Shown piece after piece: positions 25,727-34,155 of a DNA stretch of 64,000 bases. Within the stretch, counting starts at the first letter, position 1. Each line of letters begins with the position of its first letter. Under the pieces are notes generated by a model that made no database searches, was not told where the DNA came from, and was given only the letters and a program-made list of their open reading frames with translations. The stretch comes from DASZRZ01 sp963732925 (lineage in GTDB: Bacteria; Acidobacteriota; Terriglobia; Terriglobales; Acidobacteriaceae), in assembly GCA_963732925.1 (NCBI GenBank), contig CAVTBJ010000014.1, forward strand, positions 1-64,000, read 5' to 3'. A program made the position numbers and the translations under genes.

Positions 25727-25732
25727 TATAAT
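25727..25732 (+). promoter_or_regulatory. Perfect TATAAT close to a start codon
   Basis: TATAAT at 25727-25732 lies 10 bases before the ATG at 25743, which would place the transcript start at or next to that codon. No -35 box at normal spacing was found (TTGCTG at 25709 is too close), although a TG lies two bases upstream of the hexamer. It is a candidate leaderless promoter for the glycosyltransferase gene. Confidence 0.3.
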
Positions 25733-25742
25733 GTTCGGCAGC

Positions 25743-26717
25743 ATGCCTCGTTACTCCATCGTCATTCCTCTGCATAATGAAGAGGAGAACGTCACGGAGC
25801 TCTATGATCGCGTCAAGGCGGTCATGGAAGCCCAGAATGAACCGTTTGAGTTGATTCTGGTTGACGATGGCTCGACCGACCGCACCTTCCTCCTGCTGCG
25901 GGAAATTGCCGCTGTCGACAGCCGCGTGGTAGTGGTCAAGTTGCGCCGCAATTTTGGCCAGACCGCCGCACTGGCTGCCGGCTTCGATAATGCCGAGGGC
26001 GAGTTCGTGATTGCCATGGATGGCGATCTGCAACATGACCCCGAGGAGATCCCGCTTTTCCTCGAGCAGCTCGCCGCCGGTTACGAAATTGTGAGCGGAT
26101 GGCGCAAGCAGCGCATCGATAATTTCTGGCTGCGCCGCCTGCCTTCGCGTTGCGCCAACTGGCTCATGGCCCGCCTGAGCGGGGTCCAGATCCACGACTT
26201 CGGCACCACATTCAAGGCATATCGCCGCGACCTGCTCACTCGCGTTCCCCTCTATGGGGAACTGCATCGCTTTATTCCCGCCCTGGCCTCCTGGTATGGC
26301 GCGTCCATCTGCGAAATTCCCATTCGCAACGTCAACCGCCAGCGCGGAGAATCGCACTACGGCCTGGGCCGCACCTTGCGCGTCTTCTTTGACCTGATCA
26401 CCATCCGCTTCCTGCTGCGCTATCTCTCGCGCCCGCTGCATTTCTTCGGCACGCTCGGGTTGGGAGGCATCTTCGGTGGAGGCCTCATCGGCGGCGTCCT
26501 GCTGTTCAACAAGCTGCTGTATCACGCCTCCATGATGTCCAGCCACGGTCCTCTGATGATCTTTGCCGCCGTGCTCATCCTGGGCGGTATCCAGCTTTTA
26601 GGGCTCGGCCTGCTGGGAGAAATGCAGGTACGGCACTATCACGAGCAGTCCCCCCAGGGACCCTACTCCGTGGACCGCGTGCTGCGCGCGCACAACCAGC
26701 AGACCATCCCCGAGTAG
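25743..26717 (+). CDS. GtrB/ArnC-type polyprenyl-phosphate glycosyltransferase
   Basis: Transfers a sugar from a nucleotide donor to undecaprenyl phosphate at the inner face of the membrane. The GT2 domain has IVIPLHNEEENV at the start, LVDDGSTDRT (about 39-48) and the metal-binding MDGDLQHDP (92-100). A region ending in NVNRQRGESHYGLGRT is typical of DPM1/GtrB proteins. Two C-terminal helices lie near residues 235-258 and 265-295 (HFFGTLGLGGIFGGGLIGG). ATG 25743 is favoured, with 25731 as the alternative. The sugar is not assignable. It is monocistronic, with the aminotransferase gene 170 bp downstream. Confidence 0.92.
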   Translation: MPRYSIVIPLHNEEENVTELYDRVKAVMEAQNEPFELILVDDGSTDRTFLLLREIAAVDSRVVVVKLRRNFGQTAALAAGFDNAEGEFVIAMDGDLQHDPEEIPLFLEQLAAGYEIVSGWRKQRIDNFWLRRLPSRCANWLMARLSGVQIHDFGTTFKAYRRDLLTRVPLYGELHRFIPALASWYGASICEIPIRNVNRQRGESHYGLGRTLRVFFDLITIRFLLRYLSRPLHFFGTLGLGGIFGGGLIGGVLLFNKLLYHASMMSSHGPLMIFAAVLILGGIQLLGLGLLGEMQVRHYHEQSPQGPYSVDRVLRAHNQQTIPE

Positions 26718-26888
26718 CTTCGCCGCTCTTCCCTCTTGTTGCTCCAATTGCCTGCTTGCTCCGCTTCCCAGCCCCCGCGTCCCTGGCAGCCACGGAAGAG
26801 CCGCGCCCACTGTGTCGAGGGTTCCCCGTCCCACTTGCCGGCTGGGCTGGTCGCAGACACGCCGTCCCCTGCGGTATAGTTCAATCCC

Positions 26889-28088
26889 ATGTCCACCAAG
26901 CTGACCGAGCGGAGTTTTTCGCCGCGCCTGGCCTCCCGCATGGCGCGTCTGGGCACCGAGAGCGCATTTGAAACCCTGGCGCGCGCCCGCGCCCTGGAGC
27001 GCCAGGGGCGCGACATCATTCATCTGGAGATCGGAGAGCCCGACTTCGAAACCGCTCCCCACATCGCCGAGGCGGGAATCCGGGCCATCCGCGCCGGCCA
27101 GACCCACTACAGCCCTTCCGCGGGACTGCTGGAGCTTCGCCAGGCCGTCGCGCAGCACGTTCAGAGCACCCGGCATGTGCCAGTCTCCCCCGACGAAGTG
27201 GTGATTGTTCCCGGAGGGAAGCCAATTCTTTTCTTCGCGATATTGGCTTTGATTGAAGAAGGGGATGAGGTTATCTATCCCGATCCCGGGTTCCCCATTT
27301 ATGAGTCCATGGTGAACTTTGTCGGCGGGCGCTGCGTGCCCATCCCTTTGCGCGAGGAAAATGATTTTCGCGCCAGTGCCGACGATCTGGGCAAGCTCAT
27401 CAGCGAACGCACCCGCCTCGTTATCCTGAACTCACCCCAGAACCCTACCGGCGGAGTGCTCACTGCCGCGGACCTGCGCGAGATTGCCGCCGTCCTCGAG
27501 GGCCGCAACATCATGGTCCTCTCCGACGAGATTTATTCGCGCCTGGTCTTTCACGGCGAGCACCACTCCATGATTTCGCTGCCGGGATGGAAAGACCGCA
27601 CCATTCTCCTCGACGGCTTTTCCAAATCGTATGCCATGACGGGATGGCGCCTGGGCTACGGCGTCATGCATCCTGAACTGGCCGCCCAGATGACACGCCT
27701 CATGATCAACTCCAACTCCTGCACCGCAACGTTTACGCAGCTTGCCGGAATCGAGGCGCTCGCCGGGGAGCAGACGTCAGTCGACGCCATGGCTCGCGAG
27801 TTCCAGCGCCGCTGTGCTTTGGTCGTCGAAAGGCTGAACCGGATTCCGGGGTTTTCCTGCCGCATGCCGCACGGCGCCTTCTATGCCTTTCCCAACATCA
27901 CCGGCACCAGGCGCACTTCCCAGGATCTCGCAAATGCCCTGCTCGACCAAGCCGGTGTCGCCGTGCTTTCCGGAGCTGCCTTCGGAGCCCATGGCGAGGG
28001 TTTCCTGCGCTTTTCCGTTGCTAATTCCATCGAAAATCTCAATCGCGCGCTGGACAGAATTGAAGACTGGACAAAGAAGAACCCCTGA
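26889..28088 (+). CDS. Pyridoxal-phosphate aminotransferase (aspartate aminotransferase-like, class I)
   Basis: A fold-type I aminotransferase of 399 residues. Recognisable elements are the glycine-rich IIHLEIGEPDFETAPHI, HYSPSAGLLELRQA, LNSPQNPTGGVL with the substrate-binding Asn, LSDEIYSRLVF with the Asp that holds PLP, and SKSYAMTGWRLGYG with the Schiff-base Lys246. Arg in FLRFSVANSIENL at the C-terminus binds the substrate carboxylate. The family acts on aspartate, tyrosine, alanine or methionine-cycle keto acids, and I cannot tell which. ATG start at 26889. No neighbouring pathway gene specifies its role. Confidence 0.93.
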   Translation: MSTKLTERSFSPRLASRMARLGTESAFETLARARALERQGRDIIHLEIGEPDFETAPHIAEAGIRAIRAGQTHYSPSAGLLELRQAVAQHVQSTRHVPVSPDEVVIVPGGKPILFFAILALIEEGDEVIYPDPGFPIYESMVNFVGGRCVPIPLREENDFRASADDLGKLISERTRLVILNSPQNPTGGVLTAADLREIAAVLEGRNIMVLSDEIYSRLVFHGEHHSMISLPGWKDRTILLDGFSKSYAMTGWRLGYGVMHPELAAQMTRLMINSNSCTATFTQLAGIEALAGEQTSVDAMAREFQRRCALVVERLNRIPGFSCRMPHGAFYAFPNITGTRRTSQDLANALLDQAGVAVLSGAAFGAHGEGFLRFSVANSIENLNRALDRIEDWTKKNP

Positions 28089-28314
28089 GTGCCGGCCAAA
28101 AGGCGCATGGGAGAACAGAACTGCGGAAAGTAGATTCCTAGCAAACTGCAAGAAGTTGCAGTGGGAAACTTCGCGGTTGCGCACAGGCTTCACACAACGC
28201 CGCTGTTGGCGCGTTTTTGCCCGCCATGCCAGGCTTCTCCGATGGGTCCCCAACGTGCTACCACCCTTAAGGCGGATGAATTGCAAATACTTGCGAACGT
28301 TCCCCAAATTCATC

Positions 28315-28336
28315 GTTTCGCCGTGTACAGCGAAAC
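28315..28336 (+). promoter_or_regulatory. Perfect 7-bp inverted repeat upstream of the PEP-CTERM gene
   Basis: GTTTCGC (28315-28321), an 8-base loop CGTGTACA, then GCGAAAC (28330-28336). The repeat ends 18 bases before the ATG at 28355, so it lies in the 5' leader or promoter. It may be an operator or a leader hairpin. The rest of the 266-bp gap after the aminotransferase gene holds no gene. Confidence 0.45.
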
Positions 28337-28354
28337 CATAAAAGGCCTCCCCAA

Positions 28355-28963
28355 ATGAAGAGATTTTTGTTTCTGGTGTTGGCAGCGGCGCTCATGGTAC
28401 CGGCCGCCAAGGCAGACACCTTTACCCTGGCAAGCTACTCGGTGTCCTTGCGAACCACCGACCCCGGACTGGTGCTGAACTGGTCTCCGGATCAATCGAC
28501 GCCATTTTCCTTCGGTCTCAATCCCGGACAATCTACCTCCTGGTTCAGCCTCTTCGACCTCTGGACCAATGAGAGCACTGTGAATTCCGACGATGAGGTC
28601 GCATATCCCATCACGGTCACGCTGAATTTTTCGCAACCGTTTGCCTCCGCCACGGTTAGCGGCGAGACCCAGGGTAATAGCATTCTCTCGGGGATTATCC
28701 AGTCGGGCCAGGTCAGCTGGAATGGACCGGCGGTCGTGCCCTTTGGAGATGGCGGTCAGTTTTCCATCTATCTCCAGGATGCTTACTTCAACACCGGTCT
28801 CTTTGGGCTGTCGGACTGCGGTCCTACCGACATCTACGCCAAAGTCAAATACGACCAAGCCCCCAATTCCTCCGCCCCCGTGCCGGAACCAGCTACGCTG
28901 CTCTTGCTGGGCAGCGGGCTGGCAGGAATAGGAAGCAAACTGCGCCGAAAAAAGGCCTCCTAG
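28355..28963 (+). CDS. PEP-CTERM sorting-domain exported protein
   Basis: A 202-residue exported protein. A signal peptide MKRFLFLVLAAALMVPAAKA is followed by a beta-rich, Ser/Thr/Phe-rich body. The C-terminus carries the PEP-CTERM signal: VPEPATLLLLGSGLAGIG and then the basic end LRRKKAS. Such proteins are processed by exosortase (EpsH/XrtA type) and linked to the cell surface or exopolysaccharide. No exosortase gene is in the window. The body has no recognised fold. A bidirectional terminator follows at 29014. Confidence 0.95.
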   Translation: MKRFLFLVLAAALMVPAAKADTFTLASYSVSLRTTDPGLVLNWSPDQSTPFSFGLNPGQSTSWFSLFDLWTNESTVNSDDEVAYPITVTLNFSQPFASATVSGETQGNSILSGIIQSGQVSWNGPAVVPFGDGGQFSIYLQDAYFNTGLFGLSDCGPTDIYAKVKYDQAPNSSAPVPEPATLLLLGSGLAGIGSKLRRKKAS

Positions 28964-29013
28964 ATTCTTCTCCGGATTCACCTCAACAGCCGCAGCCATA
29001 TACATTCGCAATG

Positions 29014-29040
29014 AAAAAAGCCGCCCTTCCAGGGCGGCTT
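29014..29040 (-). terminator. Intrinsic terminator, stronger on the minus strand
   Basis: AAGCCGCCC (29018-29026), loop TTCCA, GGGCGGCTT (29032-29040) form a 9-bp stem. The A run at 29014-29019 becomes a T run on the minus strand, directly after the stem, which suits the convergent bshB1 gene ending at 29090. On the plus strand it can also end the PEP-CTERM transcript, though the downstream bases (CCTATT) are weaker. Confidence 0.9.
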
Positions 29041-29089
29041 CCTATTGCTGAATCGGATCAAAACCTACTTCGGTCGTGGTTACACGGTG

Positions 29090-29818
29090 CTACATCGAGC
29101 GCACCGGAATGGCGGTCACATCCTCGACCAGCCCAATTTCCTTCTGCACAAAGGGCTCGGCATATTTCACTCCGGCCATCAGCCCGTAGAAGCTGGCCAT
29201 GGTGGCAATGCGCTCGCGAATCTCCTCGCGGGCAGGGAACAGCCCTTTGCCGGCCTCCTGATCGTTGTATTGCGACTTGTAAGCCAACAGCGCATCCAGC
29301 CGCCGCTCGAATTGCTCGCTGATGTCCACCACCAGTGAGGGCCGCACATCGAAGTACAGGCTGGCATAAAGGATCTTATAGGGACGGTAGGCCTCGCCGT
29401 CGATGGGAGCCTTCTTCAGTCCGGCGACAAAGCACGCTTCATAGCCCAACGTCGAAGCCGTGTAATGGTCGGGATGCCGTCCCTGCCAATAAGGCAAGAT
29501 CACCACCCTGGGCCGTAGTTGACGCACGACATTCGCCACCTTCAGGCGGTTGTCCCAGGTGTTCTCCACACGGCCATCGGGAATATCCAGTGCCTGCCGC
29601 CACGCCACTTCGAGGATGCGCGCCGCTTCGCCGGCTTCCCGCTCGCGCTCTTCCGCTGTGCCCCGCGTTCCCATCTCGCCGCGCGTCAGGTCCAGGATGG
29701 CCGTGCGATGCCCGTTCTCCGCCATCTTCAGCAGCGTGCCTCCGCAAGTTTGCTCCACATCGTCGCGATGGGCCGCAATGGCAAGAACATCTGCTCCGGA
29801 GAGCACAGAGGAATTCAT
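29090..29818 (-). CDS. bshB1: Bacillithiol biosynthesis deacetylase BshB1
   Basis: A zinc LmbE-family deacetylase that removes the acetyl group from GlcNAc-malate in bacillithiol synthesis. The N-terminal metal motif is AHRDDVEQTCGG (AHRDD at residues 16-20), and the third metal ligand region GRHPDHYTAS is near residues 113-121. The overall length (242 residues) and LDLTRGEMGTRG fit BshB1. The first motif has Arg in place of the usual Pro of HPDD. ATG 29818 is preferred; 29836 is in frame. The divergence between BshB1 and other LmbE deacetylases is modest, so a related substrate cannot be excluded. Confidence 0.88.
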   Translation of the reverse strand: MNSSVLSGADVLAIAAHRDDVEQTCGGTLLKMAENGHRTAILDLTRGEMGTRGTAEEREREAGEAARILEVAWRQALDIPDGRVENTWDNRLKVANVVRQLRPRVVILPYWQGRHPDHYTASTLGYEACFVAGLKKAPIDGEAYRPYKILYASLYFDVRPSLVVDISEQFERRLDALLAYKSQYNDQEAGKGLFPAREEIRERIATMASFYGLMAGVKYAEPFVQKEIGLVEDVTAIPVRSM

Positions 29819-29890
29819 TGATCTTCCTATTTTCAACTTTCGCTATTTTCGACTCTGAGCCTTGGATGTCACTGGGAGCCTGTCGTAGGC

Positions 29891-30805
29891 TTAATTCTTT
29901 CGTTCCACCAGGAAGCGCGCCAGCGCCTTCAGCGTATTTGCGCGCGCGCCAAACTCGTTCAACGCGGCGCAGCCCGAGTCCACCAGTTCCCGCGCCCTGC
30001 GCACCGACTCCTCGATTCCGAACAGCGCCGGATAGGTCGCTTTCTCCGATTCCCGGTCCTTGCCCGCGGTCTTGCCCAGTTGCTGCGAAGACTGGGTTTC
30101 GTCCAGCACGTCGTCCGCAATCTGGAATGCCAGCCCGATCGCCCGCCCGAAACGCCGCACGCGCTCCACGTCTTCCTTCATGCCCCCGGCATAAATGCTT
30201 CCCGTGACCAGGCTGGCGGTGATCAGGGCTCCGGTCTTGGAACGGTGAATGTATTCCAGCATGTCGGCGTCGGGAGCCACACCCTCCGACTCCAGGTCCA
30301 CCACCTGCCCTCCAATCATGCCTTCCACCGTGCCGGTGGCATGCGCGACTTCGAAAATGACCCTCACCCGCTGTTCCGCCGGGCACGCCAGTCGCGCCAT
30401 GACATCGTAGGCATAGGTCTGCAAGGCATCACCCGCCAGAATGGCCGTTGCCTCCCCGAACGCCACGTGGCAGGTCGGACGTCCCCGGCGCAGGTCATCG
30501 TTGTCCAGCGCCGGAAGGTCATCATGAATCAGGGAATAAGTGTGGATCATCTCCAGCGCAGCTCCCAGTTCCTCCACGCCGCGCGGCAGTCCCGCCGTGG
30601 AACCCGAAGCAGCGGATGATAGCCCTGAGGCGATCAGCCGCGCCGCTTCCATGCATAGCGTGGGACGCAAGCGCTTTCCACCGGCAAACACACTGTGCCG
30701 CATGGCCTGGTGAATGGACGTAGGGTATTGGCTGGCTGGCGGCAGCAGGCGCTCCAGGGCGGCATCTGTCGCCGCGCGCCCTTGCTCCAGAATCTCATCG
30801 AGCAT
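29891..30805 (-). CDS. Short-chain polyprenyl diphosphate synthase (FPP/GGPP synthase)
   Basis: Condenses isopentenyl-PP with allylic diphosphates to give farnesyl- or geranylgeranyl-PP. The first Asp-rich motif is IHDDLPALDNDDLRRGRP (about residues 94-110), and the second is FQIADDVLDET. KRLRPTL near residue 45 is the conserved diphosphate-binding KxxR. The insertion inside the first Asp-rich motif (DDxxxxD) is typical of bacterial IspA. ATG 30805 is preferred over 30847. It lies opposite the ligase gene and about 1.5 kb from the hopanoid block, where FPP would be the substrate of HpnD/HpnC. FPP synthase is likely, but the exact chain length is not proven. Confidence 0.93.
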   Translation of the reverse strand: MLDEILEQGRAATDAALERLLPPASQYPTSIHQAMRHSVFAGGKRLRPTLCMEAARLIASGLSSAASGSTAGLPRGVEELGAALEMIHTYSLIHDDLPALDNDDLRRGRPTCHVAFGEATAILAGDALQTYAYDVMARLACPAEQRVRVIFEVAHATGTVEGMIGGQVVDLESEGVAPDADMLEYIHRSKTGALITASLVTGSIYAGGMKEDVERVRRFGRAIGLAFQIADDVLDETQSSQQLGKTAGKDRESEKATYPALFGIEESVRRARELVDSGCAALNEFGARANTLKALARFLVERKN

Positions 30806-30913
30806 ACGCCGCGAGTATAGCTGATGCGGCCATCTTCCTTCCCGCAACTGGTGGCGTAGACTTTAAGGTCCGCGATCAAGGTTCCTACCTTGAACCGCCG
30901 GGTAGTGAAAGTT

Positions 30914-30944
30914 GTCATTCCGAGCCGGGCGAGGAACCTGCTTT
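30914..30944 (+). repeat. Intergenic GTCATTCCGAG repeat, copy 2
   Basis: GTCATTCCGAGCCGGGCGAG followed by GAACCTGC. It is a clear member of the family also seen at 56561, 61174 and 63006. It lies between the divergently transcribed prenyl synthase and ligase genes. Confidence 0.7.
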
Positions 30945-30971
30945 CCCGCTCCAGAGCATCCAAATTCTGTC

Positions 30972-32129
30972 ATGCTGCGTTCCCGTAACCGAAAACCCCG
31001 TGCCGTCGCCGGTCCTGTAACAGCAGCCGTTCTTCCCGCTAAAGCTTTGTCTGCTGATTTTTCCAGTATCAACCTTCCCATTCGTCCTCCATTTCCTCCC
31101 ATGGAGTCCCGCGTCGCCAAAGAAATTCCCGCCGGCGAGAACTGGCTCTACGAACCTAAGTGGGACGGCTTTCGCTGCCTCGTGTTTCGGCAAGGCGATC
31201 AGGTCCTGCTTCAGTCCAAGGCGGGACAGCCGTTAGGGCGCTATTTCCCCGAACTGGTCGAAGCGTTGCTTCGTCTTCCCGAAAAGCAGTTCGTGCTCGA
31301 CGGGGAGATCGTCATATTCCTCGACGGCCAGCCTTCATTCGAGGACCTCCTGCTGCGCATCCATCCCGCTGGCAGCCGCATTCGCAAGCTTTCCGCCGCC
31401 ACTCCCGCCAGCTTCATCGCATTCGACTTGTTAGTGGACGGCAAGGGCCGCACCCTGGCGAATCAGCCCTTATCGCAACGCCGCTTCGGGCTTGAGGAGT
31501 TGGCACGCGGGCCGAAGATCCGCGTGGCGGAGCCGCAGCACATTCCGGCTCGCCGCGCCTCCATCCTGCTCTCGCCCTCGACTCACGATCTCTCATTGGC
31601 CCGCCGCTGGATTGCGCAACTCACCGGAGCCGGTTTCGACGGCGTCGTCGCTAAGCAGACCGACGCGGCGTATGCCTCCGGGGAACGTAAGGCCATGGTG
31701 AAGATCAAGCGCATCCGCACGGCCGACTGCGTAGTCGGAGGCTTTCGCTATTCCAGCAAGGGCCACGGCATCGGATCGCTGCTGCTGGGCCTTTACAACG
31801 ACGAGGGGAGGCTTGACCATGTCGGCTTCACTTCCAGCTTCAATCGCGAAGAACGCAGGAAGCTGAAGCCGGTGCTTGAATCCCACAAGGGACGGGAGGG
31901 TTTCAGCGGACGTGCTCCCGGTGGTCCCAGCCGCTGGGCCACGGAGCGCAGCACCCAGTGGGAGCCACTTCATCCTGAACTGGTTTGCGAGGTCTCCTAC
32001 GATCACTTTTCCCAGGGACGCTTTCGTCATGGCACCAAATTTCTTCGCTGGCGTCCCGATAAGAGCCCGCGCCAATGCACCTTCGATCAGCTTGGCAAAC
32101 AACCACTTCCAACGCGCTTGGCGGGATAG
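30972..32129 (+). CDS. ATP-dependent DNA ligase (LigD ligase-domain type)
   Basis: Seals nicks using ATP. Adenylation motif I is YEPKWDGFR, with Lys63 counted from ATG 30972. Motif III is FIAFDLLVDG, motif IV GFDGVVAKQ, and motif V MVKIKRIRTADCVVGGFRYS. An OB-fold domain ends in FLRWRPDKSPRQCTFDQL. The product is a stand-alone ligase (385 residues) without the polymerase or phosphoesterase domains of full LigD, closer to LigC. No Ku gene is in the window, so non-homologous end joining is not supported locally. The start is uncertain; the first 45 residues are weakly conserved and PPMESRVAKEIP may begin the true core. Confidence 0.93.
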   Translation: MLRSRNRKPRAVAGPVTAAVLPAKALSADFSSINLPIRPPFPPMESRVAKEIPAGENWLYEPKWDGFRCLVFRQGDQVLLQSKAGQPLGRYFPELVEALLRLPEKQFVLDGEIVIFLDGQPSFEDLLLRIHPAGSRIRKLSAATPASFIAFDLLVDGKGRTLANQPLSQRRFGLEELARGPKIRVAEPQHIPARRASILLSPSTHDLSLARRWIAQLTGAGFDGVVAKQTDAAYASGERKAMVKIKRIRTADCVVGGFRYSSKGHGIGSLLLGLYNDEGRLDHVGFTSSFNREERRKLKPVLESHKGREGFSGRAPGGPSRWATERSTQWEPLHPELVCEVSYDHFSQGRFRHGTKFLRWRPDKSPRQCTFDQLGKQPLPTRLAG

Positions 32130-32267
32130 CTCTCCGCAAGCACTTCAAATTTCAACTTCCCCGTGTCTTACTGGGCGGGACGTCTCCCAGTGACTGCTTT
32201 GCATTCTTAGATACTTCTAATCTCAATTGCCCTGTCCACATCGTAGAATCCGAAAAGGGGGCTGTGG

Positions 32268-33269
32268 ATGCTGGTGTTTGTCACTGGCGCGACCGGCTTC
32301 GTAGGAAGCCATGTAGCTCGGGTTCTGGCCGGGCAAGGCGCCGACCTGCGCCTGCTGGTGCGCTCCACCAGCCTGCGGCGGAACATTGAGACTCTTCGCG
32401 CCGACTGCGTGGTCGGTGATCTGCTTCAGCCGGAATTCCTGAAGACGGCTCTCAGCGGATGCGAGGCCGTTATTCACGTGGCCGCCGACTATCGCCTGTG
32501 GACCCGCAATGCGCAGGAAGTGCGCGCCATGTACAACTGCAACGTGGAAGGAACGCGCGCTCTGCTGGAAGCTGCTTTGCAAGCCGGCGTGCGCCGGGCT
32601 GTGGTTTGCTCCAGCGTTGCCACCATGGGATTTGCCTCCAACGGCCATCCTGTCGATGAAACCGAGCCCGTTTCCATGGCCAATATGATCGGTCACTACA
32701 AGCGCTCCAAGTTTCTTGGCGAGCAGGTCGCCTTGCAGGCCGGCACGGCCGGCGCCTCGATGGAGGTCGTGGTCGTGAATCCCACCACGCCGGTCGGCGA
32801 ACAGGATATAAAGCCCACGCCCACCGGCCGCATCATCGTTGATTTTCTCCGCCGCAAATTTCCCGCCTACGTCGATACCGGGCTGAACCTCGTGGATGTT
32901 CATCAGGTCGCGCAAGGACACGTCGCCGCCCTGGAAAAGGGACGCACCGGCCAGCGCTACATTCTGGGCGGACAGAATCTCACGCTCAAGCAGATTCTCG
33001 ACCAGCTTGCCGCCATCACCGGCTTGCCCTCTCCCCGAATCCGTTTGCCCTATTCGGTGGCCCTTGGCTTTGGAGCGCTCGACACTCTGCTGGAAGGAAC
33101 ACTGCTCCGGCGGGAACCTCGCGCCAGCCTGGATTCGGTCCGCATGGGACGCAAAAAGATGTTCGTCTCCTCGGCCAAGGCGGAGCGCGAGCTGGGATGG
33201 CAAACCGTTCCGGTGGAACCGGCCCTGCGCCGCGCCGTGGCCTGGTTTCAGGAGAACGGCTATGCCTGA
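32268..33269 (+). CDS. hpnA: Hopanoid-associated sugar epimerase HpnA
   Basis: An extended SDR/NAD-dependent epimerase of 333 residues. The Rossmann motif is VTGATGFVGSH (residues 5-15), CSSVATMG supplies Ser, and YKRSK holds Tyr144 and Lys148. GLNLVDVHQVAQGHVAA is the conserved region in HpnA proteins. HpnA is repeatedly found with hopanoid genes; its precise reaction is not firmly established, so only the family is assigned. ATG 32268, with AAGGGG upstream. It overlaps the next gene (ATG 33262, stop TGA at 33267-33269), which shows translational coupling. Confidence 0.9.
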   Translation: MLVFVTGATGFVGSHVARVLAGQGADLRLLVRSTSLRRNIETLRADCVVGDLLQPEFLKTALSGCEAVIHVAADYRLWTRNAQEVRAMYNCNVEGTRALLEAALQAGVRRAVVCSSVATMGFASNGHPVDETEPVSMANMIGHYKRSKFLGEQVALQAGTAGASMEVVVVNPTTPVGEQDIKPTPTGRIIVDFLRRKFPAYVDTGLNLVDVHQVAQGHVAALEKGRTGQRYILGGQNLTLKQILDQLAAITGLPSPRIRLPYSVALGFGALDTLLEGTLLRREPRASLDSVRMGRKKMFVSSAKAERELGWQTVPVEPALRRAVAWFQENGYA

Positions 33270-33987
33270 GCGCGTCGCCGTGATCGCCGCCATGGAGCGT
33301 GAAGTGCGTCCCTTCACGCGTACCCGCCTCCAGGGCTGGCAGCGCGTCCGGGTGGGGGGGATGCGCGCCTGGCGCTCCGAGAACCTGCTGGTGATTTGCG
33401 GCGGCATCGGCCTCGCTCCGGCGCTCAAGGCTGCCGAGGCGGCGGTCGCCGACTTTCAACCGCGGCTCCTGGTCTCGGCGGGTTTTGCCGGTTCGCTCCA
33501 TCCGGCGCGCAAGGTGCCGCAGATCTTCTTGCCTGCCAAAGTCATCGATGCCCGTTCCGGCAGAGAGTATCGAACCGTGGATTCCGCGGCGGAATCCACT
33601 TTGCTCACCGTCGATAGCATCGCCGATCCGGCAGCCAAGAAGGAACTCGCGCGGATGTTCGGTGCTGAGGCCGTGGACATGGAAGCCGCAGCTGTGGCCG
33701 AGGTCGCATGCAGCCATGGGCTGGAGTTTCGCGCGGTGAAGGCCATCTCTGAGGATATGGAATTCCCGCTGCCCTGGTTCGCGCCCTTTATCACCCATGA
33801 TGGAGCACTGCGCACCGCGCCCTTGATGGCTCATCTGGCGGCGCGGCCGGGGCTCTGGGGCTCGGTGTGGGCGCTTCGTCACAATGCAGCACGCGCGGCC
33901 GACGCTCTCGCCCTGGCCTTGCGTTCGCTCCAAAGTGGGGGTGCCGCCGCATATGACCTGACGCAGCCTTCCAGAGGCGCAGGCTGA
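33262..33987 (+). CDS. hpnG: Phosphorylase/nucleosidase superfamily protein HpnG
   Basis: A 241-residue protein of the purine-nucleoside phosphorylase/MTA-SAH nucleosidase fold. AVIAAMEREVRP is the start, VICGGIGLAPALKAAEAAV and LLVSAGFAGSLHPA are mid-domain, and AEAVDMEAAAVAEVACSHG holds the conserved DMEAAAVA with the substrate-binding Glu. In hopanoid clusters HpnG converts adenosylhopane to phosphoribohopane with loss of adenine. The direct overlap with hpnA and the downstream hpnCDE support this role. ATG 33262 is fixed by the overlap. An extra 20-residue tail after LRSLQSGG is unlike the catalytic core. Confidence 0.9.
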   Translation: MPERVAVIAAMEREVRPFTRTRLQGWQRVRVGGMRAWRSENLLVICGGIGLAPALKAAEAAVADFQPRLLVSAGFAGSLHPARKVPQIFLPAKVIDARSGREYRTVDSAAESTLLTVDSIADPAAKKELARMFGAEAVDMEAAAVAEVACSHGLEFRAVKAISEDMEFPLPWFAPFITHDGALRTAPLMAHLAARPGLWGSVWALRHNAARAADALALALRSLQSGGAAAYDLTQPSRGAG

Positions 33988-34155
33988 TACACTAGTTTGT
34001 TTAGCTGGTGAATGGGATACCTTGGGGTCTTCGCCAGCCAGAGAGGTTTTTGCTGACGCCCGTGGGCTTCCGGGCACAGTGCAACCTGGGCGCGCGCAGA
34101 AGGCAACTTAAGGAGTAATACAGCGTTAATATACGAAAGGCGCTGAAAGCAGAAG

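Noticed and set aside
28207..28220. Sigma-54-like element TGGCGCGTTTTTGC upstream of the PEP-CTERM gene
   Set aside because: The GG and GC are 9 bases apart instead of the required 10, so it does not meet the -24/-12 rule.
30972..32129. Non-homologous end-joining operon around the DNA ligase
   Set aside because: No Ku, polymerase or phosphoesterase domain is present in or near the gene.
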